Shown here piece by piece: positions 16,987 through 26,072 of a stretch of 57,976 nt of DNA (position 1 is the first letter of the stretch; each line of letters starts with the position of its first letter). The notes under the pieces are model-generated. The model was not told where the DNA came from. It did no database searches and worked only from the letters and a program-made list of their open reading frames with translations. The position numbers and the translations under genes are program-made. Origin of the DNA: Leadbetterella sp. (GTDB taxonomy: Bacteria > Bacteroidota > Bacteroidia > Cytophagales > Spirosomataceae); contig JAHBUH010000027.1 of NCBI GenBank assembly GCA_019638185.1, positions 1 to 57,976 on the forward strand. The letters run 5' to 3'.

Positions 16987-19269
16987 TTAAAATTTAACAG
17001 TATAATTAATAAACGGTAAAACAGGAAACATGGAATATTGTTTGATCACCAGCGTGGGGTTCTGTCCCGTTTGTGGTTCACTTGTCTTTCTGAAATCCAG
17101 GTATAAAGGATTAGCGCGGTTGTAAACATTGTACAGTCCGAAGCTTAGTTTTGTTTCATACCTTTTCCAGAGTTTTCCGCTCCGGGTGACACCCAGATCC
17201 AGTTTGTGGAAATCCGGCATACGGCCGTTATTCCGTCCGTGGTAAATATATCTTGTATTACCGTTGTACTGAACCGCCCCTACCGGCAAAGTCACCGCAT
17301 GCCCTGTCTGGTAAATAAAGGTCCCGTTCAGGCTCCATTTCTTATTAAAGGTATAGGAGGCAGAGGCATTCAGGTTATGGAGGCGGTCGTATTTCATGGG
17401 GTACCACTGCCCGGCATTGATCTCCTCAAACTTCAGTTCACTCCTGGACAGGGTGTAGGAAACCCGGCCTCTTAGCTTCCCGGAATTTCGGGTGGCCATC
17501 ATTTCCAGTCCGGAGCTGCGTCCCCGCCCCCCGCTTTTTACGATATCCTCCCAGGAGTCGGCCAGCATCCCCGTGAAATTGGTGCCGTCCGGGTAGTCGA
17601 TCATATTCGTTATGTTTTTCCGGTAGTACTCCAACGACAGATCGATACCCGGCTTAACCAACTTACGCGACAGGCCCGCGGACCATTGCCGCGCTCTGGA
17701 CGGCGGTATACGTTCAGTGGCCGGCAGCCAGGCATCATAACCAAAACCATAGCCGTTATTGACCAGCAAATGCAGGTATTGATTCATGACGGTGGCACTA
17801 CCCGTTAATTTCCAATGGTCAGCAAATGACCAGGTGGCTGCCAGGCGGGGCTCCGGGTTACGAAAAGCCGCACCTCCCACGCTGTACTCCGTAAACCTTC
17901 CTCCCACATTCAGGCCCAGCCGTGAAGTCAGTTTTATATCTGTATCCAGGAATATGCTGGTTTGGGCCGCATTCAGGCGGGTCGGGTGGCCGGTAGTCAT
18001 CGGGGTATAATTACTGTTCATGCTGAAAGGAGAAAACCGGTGACGGGTATGATCTATGCCTATCCGCATTTCAAGCCACCGTACCGGGTAATAGTCCAGT
18101 TGTATTTTTCCGCCCACATCCGTGATCCGCGTATCGCTATAACGGTAAAAATCCTGTTCACCGTCTTTAGACCGGTTAGTAAACTGGCTGGTATAGTCCG
18201 AATAGATCAGGATGGCCCGCGAAAACAATTTGGGCGAGAGCATTTTACTGTAGCGGATGGTGCCCGTATTATTTCCCCAGTTATTACCTACCGCCGTAGA
18301 GACTTCCTTTTGATTGGTCTTACTCCATTCGTCATATTTAAACCGGTCAAAGCCGTTATAAAAACTCAGGTAGATGTGGTCGGTTTTGCTGATCTGGTAA
18401 TTTACCTTGGCGTTAAGATCATGGAATCTGTAGGTATAATCTTCACCAAAAGTATTGGCTCGTCTTTTAGGCGTTAATAAAGAACTTAAGCCCAGGGTAG
18501 ACACCCGGCCGGATACAATAAACGAAGCTTTATTCTTAACTATCGGCCCCTCCAGCGTCAGGCTTTGGTTCATCAGTCCTAATCCCAGTTCTCCCCCGAA
18601 CTCCCGGTTATTCCCTTCTTTCATGGTCAGGTCCATCACCGAAGAAAGCCGCCCACCGTAACGGGCCGGGAAAGCCCCCTTATACAAATCGGCACTTTTC
18701 AGGGAGGCCGGGTTAAATACCGAGAAAAAACCGCCCAGGTGCATGGCATTGTAGACAGGTACGTCATCCAGCAGGATCAGGTTCTGGTCCGGGGTGCCGC
18801 CTCTTACATATAACCCGGCGCTGCCTTCGTTACCAGTAGAAACCCCGGGTGTAAAGCTGAATGCTTTCAGCACATCGGCTTCGCCCAGTAGTACCGGCAT
18901 GTTCCGAATCTCGCTTATGGGCAAAGAAACCGGGTTACCGGGAAGTGTTTTGGGTGCCGTGATCACTACTTCCTCCAAAGCGGTGGCCCGCTTCAAGCGG
19001 ATGTCCATCGGCTCATTACCCGGCTGAATGTACTGCGGCTGATAGCCCACATAGCTGAACCGGATGGCCTGGGGCCGGGTGGCTAAAGTCAGGCTGAAAA
19101 AACCATACGTATTGGTGAAGGTACCGGCCCCCGACAGGCTGTCCCACACGCTAACACCGCCCAGCAGCTCCCCGCTCTCCAGGTCATAAACCCGGCCACT
19201 CACGGTAACCTGCTGCGCAGACACCTGAGCCGAACACCCTAAAAGAAGAATCCACAAAAATACTCTCAT
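16987..19269 (-). CDS. TonB-dependent receptor paired with a DUF4249 lipoprotein
   Basis: A 760-residue outer-membrane receptor. The signal peptide ends at VSAQ. The carboxypeptidase-regulatory-like domain (~20-100, VSGRVYDLESGELLGGVSV...) is followed by a plug domain (~105-225). The plug contains LGEADVLKAFSFTPGVS, GLYVRGGTPDQNLILLDDVPVYN and the RYGGRLSSVMDL box. The barrel then runs to LPFINYTVKF with a terminal Phe. The LDDVPVYNA and GGRLSSV wording is typical of the receptors that occur with DUF4249 lipoproteins. The gene starts at the base after the DUF4249 stop codon, so the two are translated together. The imported compound is unknown. Confidence 0.9.
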   Translation of the reverse strand: MRVFLWILLLGCSAQVSAQQVTVSGRVYDLESGELLGGVSVWDSLSGAGTFTNTYGFFSLTLATRPQAIRFSYVGYQPQYIQPGNEPMDIRLKRATALEEVVITAPKTLPGNPVSLPISEIRNMPVLLGEADVLKAFSFTPGVSTGNEGSAGLYVRGGTPDQNLILLDDVPVYNAMHLGGFFSVFNPASLKSADLYKGAFPARYGGRLSSVMDLTMKEGNNREFGGELGLGLMNQSLTLEGPIVKNKASFIVSGRVSTLGLSSLLTPKRRANTFGEDYTYRFHDLNAKVNYQISKTDHIYLSFYNGFDRFKYDEWSKTNQKEVSTAVGNNWGNNTGTIRYSKMLSPKLFSRAILIYSDYTSQFTNRSKDGEQDFYRYSDTRITDVGGKIQLDYYPVRWLEMRIGIDHTRHRFSPFSMNSNYTPMTTGHPTRLNAAQTSIFLDTDIKLTSRLGLNVGGRFTEYSVGGAAFRNPEPRLAATWSFADHWKLTGSATVMNQYLHLLVNNGYGFGYDAWLPATERIPPSRARQWSAGLSRKLVKPGIDLSLEYYRKNITNMIDYPDGTNFTGMLADSWEDIVKSGGRGRSSGLEMMATRNSGKLRGRVSYTLSRSELKFEEINAGQWYPMKYDRLHNLNASASYTFNKKWSLNGTFIYQTGHAVTLPVGAVQYNGNTRYIYHGRNNGRMPDFHKLDLGVTRSGKLWKRYETKLSFGLYNVYNRANPLYLDFRKTSEPQTGQNPTLVIKQYSMFPVLPFINYTVKF

Positions 19270-20202
19270 CTACATTATTGTGGTTAGAATGGCATTGTAG
19301 CCATAAATAATTCCATAGCCGTTTTTCACATTGGTATAAGCCTCCTGAGGTGGGAGCACCAGGTGGTCAAGTCCTTCCGGCTGTTTTTCTTCTATCTGGT
19401 TATACCGGAACCATTCTTTGGTGACGGCGGCCATCTGTAAAGTGAGCGTATGAGCCCTGATATATTCTCTGCCGAAACCGGGACGGGAATCAAGTTTTGA
19501 GCTGCTTACAAAAAAACCGAGCGGTGCATCTGCGGGAATGCATGCCCCATTCATCATAAACTGATAGGCAAACTCCCTGTCAAAGGATATTCCCGAAGTA
19601 TGACACTCCTCTTCATTGGCCACCAGATTAGTGGCAGCCGGGTACGAGTACGCCGACAGTGCATTATCACTAAAGGAAGCCCGGAAAGCAATAGTCAGGT
19701 ATGTATCCGGCAGGCGCTCATTGGCTTTAAAATAAAAGGCGATATAGTCCTGCGGGCCGCTACCTGAATTTCTCTCCGGATCCGCATCTCTTTTCCGGGT
19801 GTACCGGAACTCAGGAACAGACACCGGAACCGTCACTTCTTCCGACTCCGCCGTGGGGTAACCTTCGGCTTCCACGCGGACCGTGTAGGTTTGTCCGGCT
19901 TCTATGCTCCGGTCTGAGCCATAAAAACCGTCTTTACCGGTAGAGGCCAACTGAGTATAAAAATCTCCATTTTGAAACAGGGTAACCGTAGCCGTATTTA
20001 TGGTGGTCTCTTCCGGAAGAGGGCCCACAGCAGGAAAAGTCCGCATCACCTGTATACGTACAGGTTTTCCGGCTTCCAGCCTGCCCCATAGCACCAGTTT
20101 TTCTCCTTCGAAAACCAGGGGAATGACTACCTCACGCCCCCGGCAGGAGGTTAGCAAAAAAATAATAACACAGACCCAAACCGTCTTCTGAAAAAAATCC
20201 AT
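19270..20202 (-). CDS. DUF4249 lipoprotein, partner of the TonB receptor
   Basis: A 310-residue surface or periplasmic lipoprotein. The N-terminal hydrophobic run ends in LLTSC, giving lipid-modified Cys20. It is followed by the beta-rich DUF4249 fold: VVIPLVFEGEKLVLWGRLEAGKPVRIQV, then INTATVTLFQNGDFYTQL and GQTYTVRVEAEGYPTAESEEVTVP. The family is found next to TonB receptors in Bacteroidota and, by analogy with SusD, may hold ligand over the barrel; that role is inference. It is the first gene of its operon. Two dyads upstream (20259-20270 and 20295-20312) may be control sites. Confidence 0.85.
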   Translation of the reverse strand: MDFFQKTVWVCVIIFLLTSCRGREVVIPLVFEGEKLVLWGRLEAGKPVRIQVMRTFPAVGPLPEETTINTATVTLFQNGDFYTQLASTGKDGFYGSDRSIEAGQTYTVRVEAEGYPTAESEEVTVPVSVPEFRYTRKRDADPERNSGSGPQDYIAFYFKANERLPDTYLTIAFRASFSDNALSAYSYPAATNLVANEEECHTSGISFDREFAYQFMMNGACIPADAPLGFFVSSSKLDSRPGFGREYIRAHTLTLQMAAVTKEWFRYNQIEEKQPEGLDHLVLPPQEAYTNVKNGYGIIYGYNAILTTIM

Positions 20203-20258
20203 ATAGTTTGTATATAAAAGAATAGAACATTCTTATTATTCCCTAACTCCCCTGTATG

Positions 20259-20270
20259 GGCAATATTGCC
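20259..20270. promoter_or_regulatory. 12-base perfect palindrome upstream of the DUF4249/TonB operon
   Basis: GGCAATATTGCC is a perfect palindrome 57 bases before the DUF4249 start. A second dyad, TTGCTTTT-TT-AAAAGCAA (20295-20312), lies 24 bases further upstream. I could not place a convincing -33/-7 pair, so an operator role rests on symmetry and position alone. Confidence 0.3.
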
Positions 20271-20353
20271 TGATTCCGGTTCTTTCCTCTTATTTTGCTT
20301 TTTTAAAAGCAACAAATTTTGCGCCGGTAAAAGAAACCCGGCGATACCCCCAT

Positions 20354-20379
20354 AAAAAAAGGCCACCAAGATGGTGACC
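20354..20379 (-). terminator. Rho-independent terminator after the M28 peptidase gene
   Basis: On the minus strand GGTCACC pairs with GGTGGCC (one wobble) around ATCTT, followed by seven T residues. It ends the peptidase transcript 57 bases past its stop codon, ahead of the outer-membrane operon on the same strand. Confidence 0.75.
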
Positions 20380-20435
20380 AATTTCTGATTCAATTAAACA
20401 ACTAGATTTTTGTAACTATATTCTCTAAACCAATA

Positions 20436-21983
20436 TCATTTTTTCTCCTTTCTCGGGATCTTCTGATCGCGTTGGGCCGTATGATACACGAATGACGCTA
20501 CGATGGTGGCGGCCTGCTTCAGGTCATCCGGGTACAGGTGATCGTAGGTGTCCATGTTAGTATGGTGCGTACGGGTACTGTATTCCATGGGATCCTGGAT
20601 AAACTGGAAGCCGGGGATACCTACCCGGTCAAAGGAAAGGTGGTCGGTACCGCCCGTATTGCTGATGGTCACGGTTTTGGCGTCCAGGTCGTGGAAAGGC
20701 TCCAGCCACTTGGTGAATATGGTACGGGCGGCTTCATTTTCCTGCAGGTAAATCCCGCGGATCTTACCGGTACCGTTATCCAGGTTGTAATAGGCGGAGA
20801 TCTTGTCGCCGGTGGCGTTACTCCACTGTTTGGCGGTATCGCTGAGGTGATTCTTCACGTAGTTTCTTGAACCGTGAAGTCCCTGCTCTTCCGCGCTCCA
20901 CAGCGCTATACGGATGGTTCTTTTCGGCTTCAGGCCACTGGCTTTCAGTATCCTTACCGCTTCCAGCATAACGGAAGATCCGGCGGCGTTATCGGTGGCG
21001 CCGGTGCCGGTATGCCAGGAGTCCAGGTGAGCGCCCAGCATCACCACTTCGTCTTTCAGCTTGGGATCGGTGCCCTTGATCTCGGCCAGCACGTTATAGC
21101 CTTTCAGGTCAGCGGTATGAAATTTACTTTTCACTTCCAGCTCCATTTTCACCGGGATGCCCGCTTTGGCCAGCCGTACTATGGTCAGGTAGTCTTCGGT
21201 AGACATCACCATGTCCAGCATGTTTTCAGGATCTGAGGCCTTGAAAGAACCTCCGCCCTGTACAAACAGCGTACCGTCTTTACCGCGGGCATTGATGCTG
21301 ATAAAGGTAATGGCTCCTTCGGCGCGGGCCATTTCTTTGGTCTTATTGGAAACATAGCTGGCACGACGCATGTTAGCGATCATATCGCGGAATTCGGCAT
21401 TGTCACGGCCACCCTGTCCGCCCCTGGCCTGGAGTTCGGCCTGGGCCATTTTACTCAGTTCCTCGTCGGTATATCTCCGTACATCGGGGTTAAACCCGGA
21501 TGGCAGCTTGGCGTCACTGTACAGCAGCACCACTTTGTCTTTGAATTTACCTTTGTACTGCATCAGCCCGGTGGTGTCCTGCTCGTCTACCAGGAGCACT
21601 TCCGCCTGGCGGAGGCCGTTACTGCCGGCGGTCCATACCTTAGGCAGGGCCAGGATGGGCTTATAATACGGTGCGGTCATGGCTACATAGCATTTCTGCA
21701 GTTCCCAGCCTTTTCCGAACTCGCCCCAGGGCTCCAGTTGCACATTTTCCAGCCCCCATTCTTTCAGCTTATCCTGGGAGTATTTGGCGGCCCGCATAAA
21801 ACCGGGAGAACCCTGCAGCCTGGGACCGCTCACGTCAGTCAGATGAAAGGCGATATCCATCACTTTGGAGTTTTCCAGGCCTTCCTTCCGGATCTTTTTA
21901 ACAGCTTCTTCATCTACTTTGTCCTGGGCCATCACTGCCCCGCCAAAGCTCATGAGTAATACGAATGATAAAATTTTCTTCAT
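20436..21983 (-). CDS. Secreted M28-family zinc aminopeptidase with inserted PA-like domain
   Basis: A 515-residue exported metallopeptidase. The signal peptide ends near VMAQ. The catalytic domain shows the two-zinc ligand set of family M28: GAHLDSW (His), GATDNAAGS (Asp, with the G-A-T-D-N-A-A-G signature), SAEEQGLHGS (Glu pair, general base and ligand), YNLDNGTG (Asp) and RTHHTNMDTYD (His). Between the N-terminal ~100 residues and the catalytic domain lies a ~180-residue insert that resembles a protease-associated (PA) domain. It includes a charged stretch, LQARGGQGGRD. The enzyme probably trims peptides in the periplasm or outside the cell. It is a single-gene unit with its own terminator. 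Confidence 0.9.
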   Translation of the reverse strand: MKKILSFVLLMSFGGAVMAQDKVDEEAVKKIRKEGLENSKVMDIAFHLTDVSGPRLQGSPGFMRAAKYSQDKLKEWGLENVQLEPWGEFGKGWELQKCYVAMTAPYYKPILALPKVWTAGSNGLRQAEVLLVDEQDTTGLMQYKGKFKDKVVLLYSDAKLPSGFNPDVRRYTDEELSKMAQAELQARGGQGGRDNAEFRDMIANMRRASYVSNKTKEMARAEGAITFISINARGKDGTLFVQGGGSFKASDPENMLDMVMSTEDYLTIVRLAKAGIPVKMELEVKSKFHTADLKGYNVLAEIKGTDPKLKDEVVMLGAHLDSWHTGTGATDNAAGSSVMLEAVRILKASGLKPKRTIRIALWSAEEQGLHGSRNYVKNHLSDTAKQWSNATGDKISAYYNLDNGTGKIRGIYLQENEAARTIFTKWLEPFHDLDAKTVTISNTGGTDHLSFDRVGIPGFQFIQDPMEYSTRTHHTNMDTYDHLYPDDLKQAATIVASFVYHTAQRDQKIPRKEKK

Positions 21984-22125
21984 GTATCTGATGGTATTTG
22001 TTTAGAAGTAAATATCCACCTAAAGATAGTAAGGGATTTCTGCTCAGGGAGTCACTTTGCGATTATCCCCTTGATTAAGAAGATTAACCCCTGTTTTCAG
22101 CCGACTAAAAAAATCAGTGTGAGGC

Positions 22126-22755
22126 TCAAAAAGCAAACCAGATCGACAAAAAGTGCATAATGGCCGCTGCGAGCACAAAAAGGTGCCAGATGAAATGATT
22201 ATACTGCCAGCTGCGGATCTGGTAAAACAGTACACCGAAGAGATAAAGCAGCCCGCCGGCCACCAGGAGATACAGCGAAGGAGCCGGGAGCCCCGACCAG
22301 AATTTTTGCCCCATGGCCAGCACCATCACCCCCAGGCCGATATACACCAGGCTGGACAGCAGCCGGAACCGGCCGGTAAACAGGGCTTTATTAATCACAC
22401 CGGCCACAATCACGATCCACTGCACGATCAGCAGCCACCGCGCCCGGACGGGGTCAGCGTGCAGCAGCACCAGGGGCAGGTAAGTACCGCCTATCAGCAG
22501 GAAGATACTGATGTGGTCAAAGATCCGGAGGATGGATTTGGCCACCGGGTTTTCCGTGGCATGGTAGAGGGTGGAAAAAGTAAATACCATCAGCAGGCCG
22601 AAAACATAAAAGCTCACCGCAGCGGTCAGGAAAGGGACCCCGCTGGCAAAAGCCTTCAGGAAGAGCAAAGGAGAAAACGCCAGGATAAGAATGATGCCTA
22701 TCCCGTGCGACAGCGCATTGGCCATCTCCGTCTTTAGTTGCCTTTCGTTTTCCAA
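22126..22755 (-). CDS. Hemolysin III / PAQR family integral membrane protein
   Basis: A 209-residue protein with seven hydrophobic helices, the size and layout of bacterial hemolysin III (YqfA/TrhA) proteins of the PAQR superfamily. The family's polar residues are present: ANALSHGIG, STLYHATEN, FDHISIFLLIGGTYLP and the closing HFIWHLFVLAAAIMHF, whose histidines form the metal site of PAQR proteins. The haemolysin name is historical; bacterial members are linked to membrane fluidity control. The gene starts 4 bases after argB on the same strand. Confidence 0.92.
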   Translation of the reverse strand: MENERQLKTEMANALSHGIGIILILAFSPLLFLKAFASGVPFLTAAVSFYVFGLLMVFTFSTLYHATENPVAKSILRIFDHISIFLLIGGTYLPLVLLHADPVRARWLLIVQWIVIVAGVINKALFTGRFRLLSSLVYIGLGVMVLAMGQKFWSGLPAPSLYLLVAGGLLYLFGVLFYQIRSWQYNHFIWHLFVLAAAIMHFLSIWFAF

Positions 22756-22759
22756 ACTA

Positions 22760-23539
22760 TTACAGTTCTATCGTAGTTCCGGCAGCGCCTTCCACGGCTT
22801 CTGCTATATCATTCGCCTCACAGATGATCACTTTTCTTACCCCGGCCTGAACGGCAGCAAAGGCATTGTCCAGCTTGGGGATCATGCCGTCATAAATGAT
22901 GCCCCCGCTCTTGTATTTTTCGTAGGTTTCCGGGATCAGCCGGGGGATCAGCGTGGTATTATCATTGGCATCTTTTAACACCCCTTTCTTTTCAAAACAG
23001 TACACCAGGTTTACTGCGCCGGTGCCGCTTAGCGCCCGGGCGATCTCCGAGGCCTGGGTGTCGGCGTTAGTGTTCAGGATATCGCCCTGCACATCCATAG
23101 TCAGCGGTGCAAAAACCGGCGTAAGCCCGTTTTCCAGCAGCAGCGCGATAAACGGCGCATTGACTTTTTCCACATCGCCCACAAAGCCGTAGTCGATGGC
23201 CTTTACGGGCCGCTTATGCGAAAGCACACTGGCGCCGTCAGCCCCCGTCAGCCCGATGGCATTGCAGCCCAGGCTCTGCAGGCGCGCCACGATGCGCTTA
23301 TTGACCAGCCCGCCGTACACCATGGTCACCACGTCACGCATGGGGGCATCGGTGATCCGCCGCCCCTCCACCATCTTACTTTCTATTCCCAGCTCTTTGG
23401 CCATTTGAGTAGCGATCTTCCCGCCCCCGTGCACCAGGATGTTTTTCCCCGGAAGCTGCGAAAACCGACCGAGGAAACCGGCCAGCTTCTCCGCGTCATC
23501 AATGACGTTTCCGCCTATCTTAATTACATTTAACTGCAT
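22760..23539 (-). CDS. argB: Acetylglutamate kinase (arginine biosynthesis)
   Basis: A 259-residue amino-acid kinase of the ArgB family with NVIKIGGNVID at the N-terminus, the phosphate-binding VHGGGKIA, GLVNKRIVARLQ and the ADTQASEIARAL substrate loop. It phosphorylates the gamma-carboxylate of N-acylglutamate, the second step of arginine synthesis. Several Bacteroidota run this pathway with N-succinyl rather than N-acetyl intermediates, so the natural substrate could be N-succinylglutamate; the sequence alone does not settle this. The gene is not beside other arg genes. It heads a two-gene unit with the hemolysin III gene and has GGAG just before its ATG. Confidence 0.95.
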   Translation of the reverse strand: MQLNVIKIGGNVIDDAEKLAGFLGRFSQLPGKNILVHGGGKIATQMAKELGIESKMVEGRRITDAPMRDVVTMVYGGLVNKRIVARLQSLGCNAIGLTGADGASVLSHKRPVKAIDYGFVGDVEKVNAPFIALLLENGLTPVFAPLTMDVQGDILNTNADTQASEIARALSGTGAVNLVYCFEKKGVLKDANDNTTLIPRLIPETYEKYKSGGIIYDGMIPKLDNAFAAVQAGVRKVIICEANDIAEAVEGAAGTTIEL

Positions 23540-23556
23540 ACTCCTCTATTATGACT

Positions 23557-23587
23557 CAAAATTAGCCAAAGCCACGCGATAATGAAA
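23557..23587 (-). promoter_or_regulatory. Predicted argB promoter
   Basis: On the minus strand the -7 box TAATTTTG (23564-23557) matches TAnnTTTG perfectly. It is preceded, after 19 bases, by TTTC (23587-23584), three of four to the TTTG -33 box. It ends 17 bases before the argB ATG and is back to back with the receptor promoter at 23615. Confidence 0.6.
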
Positions 23588-23608
23588 ATAAGATGAAAAT
23601 AAGTTCCT

Positions 23609-23623
23609 TGCAACATTGTTGCA
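23609..23623 (+). promoter_or_regulatory. 7-1-7 inverted repeat, candidate Fur-family (Zur-like) operator
   Basis: TGCAACA-T-TGTTGCA is a perfect 15-base inverted repeat of 7-1-7 geometry, the arrangement bound by Fur, Zur and PerR dimers. It overlaps the -33 element of the receptor promoter (23615-23618), so an occupied site would block RNA polymerase. Zur is the favoured candidate because of the His-rich products downstream; the identity of the regulator is inference. Confidence 0.6.
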
Positions 23624-23645
23624 GTTAATTTATTTCCTACTTTTG
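23615..23645 (+). promoter_or_regulatory. Predicted promoter of the TonB receptor / DUF4625 operon
   Basis: The -33 box ATTG (23615-23618), a spacer of 19 bases and a perfect -7 box TACTTTTG (23638-23645) fit the Bacteroidota consensus. Transcription should start about 23651-23655, which excludes the upstream in-frame start at 23616 for the receptor. Confidence 0.7.
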
Positions 23646-23678
23646 CAATGCTATTACCTGATTGCATACGATGAATTT

Positions 23679-26072
23679 GTGGGTTTGAAACATTTTTTCT
23701 GGATTATCGTACTATTTACTTTCTCCGCTGCTTCCGGGCAAACCTATTCGGTTAAGGGGAAGGTCATCCACTTCAAAAGCGGGGTGCAGCATGCCGTAGT
23801 AGTGCTGGATGACTCCCTGCACCGTACCACGGATAAGCAGGGGGATTTTATGTTCTCCGGCCTGCCCCGGGGCGCTCATAAGCTCCTGGTCACCCATACC
23901 CAGTATAAGCCGGTGCTGTTAAAAGTGGAGATCGGATCAGACACCACCCTGCCGGTCATTGATCTCCAGGAGAGCATCTATGAACTGAAAGAGCTGGTGG
24001 TTTCGGAAAACCGCCGCGAAAAAGCCCGGAAAGACAATGCCCTGAACCTGGAAGTGGTTAACGCTGATTTTATCCGTAAAAACCTCAGCGGCAGCCTCAT
24101 GCAAACCCTGGAAAAAATACCCGGAGTGAACGCCATGACCATCGGCTCAGGACAGTCCAAACCCCAGATCCGCGGGCTGGGCTTTAACCAGGTGGTAGTG
24201 GTAGACGGCGGCATCAAGCACGAGGGACAGCAGTGGGGGGCCGATCACGGCCTGGAGATCGACCAGTTTGCGGCCGGTTCATTGGAGATCCTGAAAGGCG
24301 CCGCCTCCTACCTCTACGGATCGGACGCCATCGGCGGGATCATCCGCGTAAACCCGCCCCTTCCGCCGGCCCTGCACAGCCTGAATGTAGCGCTGAACAG
24401 CTCATATATGAGTAACAGTCGTGCGGTGGGAAACTCCCTGAATTTTAGCGCACGCCAGCACTCGTGGTACGTGGACGCCCGCGCCACCGTGCGTGACTAC
24501 GGCGACTACCGCGTGCCCACCGAGCTCATCTACGTGTACGATTACGACGTGCACCTGCCGGGTGGCTATGTGCGTAACTCCGCCGGGCGCGAAAGAAATT
24601 TTCACCTGGCCCTGGGCCGGATCACTGAAAACTACCAGACACGGCTGTCGGTCAGCAATGTTTTCGCTAAAAGCGGTTTTTTCGCCAATGCCCACGGACT
24701 GGAGCCACGCCGGGTGAATACGGCCCTGCATGACGCCTCCCACCGTGATATCCAGCTGCCCCAACAGCAGGTGAACCACTTTAAAGTCATCAGCAATACC
24801 GTGCGTACCGCCGGTAAGCATGAGCTGAGCCTGGATGCCGCCTACCAGCAAAATCTGCGCAAGGAAATGAGCCCCTACGTGAGCCACGGATTCATGCCGC
24901 CGGTGTTCCCTGATCCTTTCCCCTATCCTTCCGAGCTGGAACGGCAGTACGATAAGCAGGTGGTTTCAGGCAGCCTGCGCGATAAGCTGAGCCTGAAAAA
25001 CCACCAGCTCACCCTCGGCGGGAATTACGAGTACCAGGAAAACGAGATCGGCGGCTGGGGCTTCCTGATCCCGGCTTTTACCCAGCACCAGGCGGGGCTG
25101 TTTGCCTATGATAAATGGGAAGTAAGTAATAAGACCATCATTCACGGGGCCCTGCGCTATGACGGGGGGCATATCCGGATCCGGGAATACACCGACTGGT
25201 TTCCTTCCGGCCAGGACGGTACTTCGGAATACCTCATCCGGGTGCAGGCCACTGACCGCTCTTTTCATAACCTGAACTGGTCTTTGGGAGCGAATTACGC
25301 CCTCGGTAAAACCCAACTTAAGCTTAACCTGGGCACCAGCTTCCGGATGCCGCTGGCCAAAGAACTGGCCGCTAACGGCGTAAACTACCATTACTTCCGG
25401 TATGAGCGGGGGAACAGCGGGCTATCGCCGGAGAAATCCTACCAGTTGGACCTGGGCGTTTTCCACAAAACGGAGAAGCTGGAACTGGAGTTTACCCCAT
25501 TTTATAATTATTTCCCCAATTACATCTACCTGAACCCCACCGCCGGGCGGGATTACCTGTACGGTGCCGGGAACCAGGTATTTGAATACCAGCAGAGCCG
25601 GGTGATGCGCTACGGCGCGGAGGCGCTGGTGCGCTACCATTTTACAAAGCGCTGGACGGCCCAGCTCTCCGGCGACTACCTGTATAACCGTCAGCTCTCC
25701 GGCAGCAAAACCGGGTTTAACCTCCCCTTTTCGCCGCCACCTTCCGCATCAGGCAGCATTTCCTGGCTCCCGGGAGCCCGGCACCCGAAGATATGGAAAG
25801 ACAGCCATATTTCGTTGGATATAAAGCATGCGTTAAAGCAGGACCGGATCGTGCCGCCGGAGCGGGTCACCCCGGCGTATACCGTGCTGGGCCTTTCGGC
25901 GGGTACGGAGCTTCAGGCAGGCCGTCAGAAATGGAGCCTGGACCTGCAGGTCAATAACCTGCTGAATACGCGCTATCTGAATCATACCAGTTTTTACCGG
26001 CTCATTGACCTGCCGGAAACCGGGAGAAACATTACCGTAAATTTAAGAATACCGCTCAGTTTTGCTATCTAG
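23679..26072 (+). CDS. TonB-dependent receptor, probable metal (zinc) uptake
   Basis: The open frame begins at 23616, but that lies inside the promoter. The likely start is GTG at 23679 (797 aa) or TTG at 23685, followed by a signal peptide ending SAASGQ. Domains in order are a carboxypeptidase-regulatory-like sandwich (~25-105), a plug with LEKIPGVNAM, KPQIRGLGFNQVVVVDGG and SYLYGSDAIGG, and a barrel ending RNITVNLRIPLSFAI. A loop in the plug reads IKHEGQQWGADHGLE. Histidines recur in barrel loops (NAHGLEPRR, ALHDASHRD, NHFKV). This resembles ZnuD-type zinc receptors. The three following genes on the same strand encode His-rich exported proteins, and a 7-1-7 operator overlaps the promoter. 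A zinc substrate is inference; TonB-dependent receptor identity is secure. Confidence 0.85.
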   Translation: MGLKHFFWIIVLFTFSAASGQTYSVKGKVIHFKSGVQHAVVVLDDSLHRTTDKQGDFMFSGLPRGAHKLLVTHTQYKPVLLKVEIGSDTTLPVIDLQESIYELKELVVSENRREKARKDNALNLEVVNADFIRKNLSGSLMQTLEKIPGVNAMTIGSGQSKPQIRGLGFNQVVVVDGGIKHEGQQWGADHGLEIDQFAAGSLEILKGAASYLYGSDAIGGIIRVNPPLPPALHSLNVALNSSYMSNSRAVGNSLNFSARQHSWYVDARATVRDYGDYRVPTELIYVYDYDVHLPGGYVRNSAGRERNFHLALGRITENYQTRLSVSNVFAKSGFFANAHGLEPRRVNTALHDASHRDIQLPQQQVNHFKVISNTVRTAGKHELSLDAAYQQNLRKEMSPYVSHGFMPPVFPDPFPYPSELERQYDKQVVSGSLRDKLSLKNHQLTLGGNYEYQENEIGGWGFLIPAFTQHQAGLFAYDKWEVSNKTIIHGALRYDGGHIRIREYTDWFPSGQDGTSEYLIRVQATDRSFHNLNWSLGANYALGKTQLKLNLGTSFRMPLAKELAANGVNYHYFRYERGNSGLSPEKSYQLDLGVFHKTEKLELEFTPFYNYFPNYIYLNPTAGRDYLYGAGNQVFEYQQSRVMRYGAEALVRYHFTKRWTAQLSGDYLYNRQLSGSKTGFNLPFSPPPSASGSISWLPGARHPKIWKDSHISLDIKHALKQDRIVPPERVTPAYTVLGLSAGTELQAGRQKWSLDLQVNNLLNTRYLNHTSFYRLIDLPETGRNITVNLRIPLSFAI

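Noticed and set aside
23616-23678. Upstream start for the TonB receptor at 23616
   Set aside because: It lies within the -33/-7 promoter region, so it would not be in the transcript.
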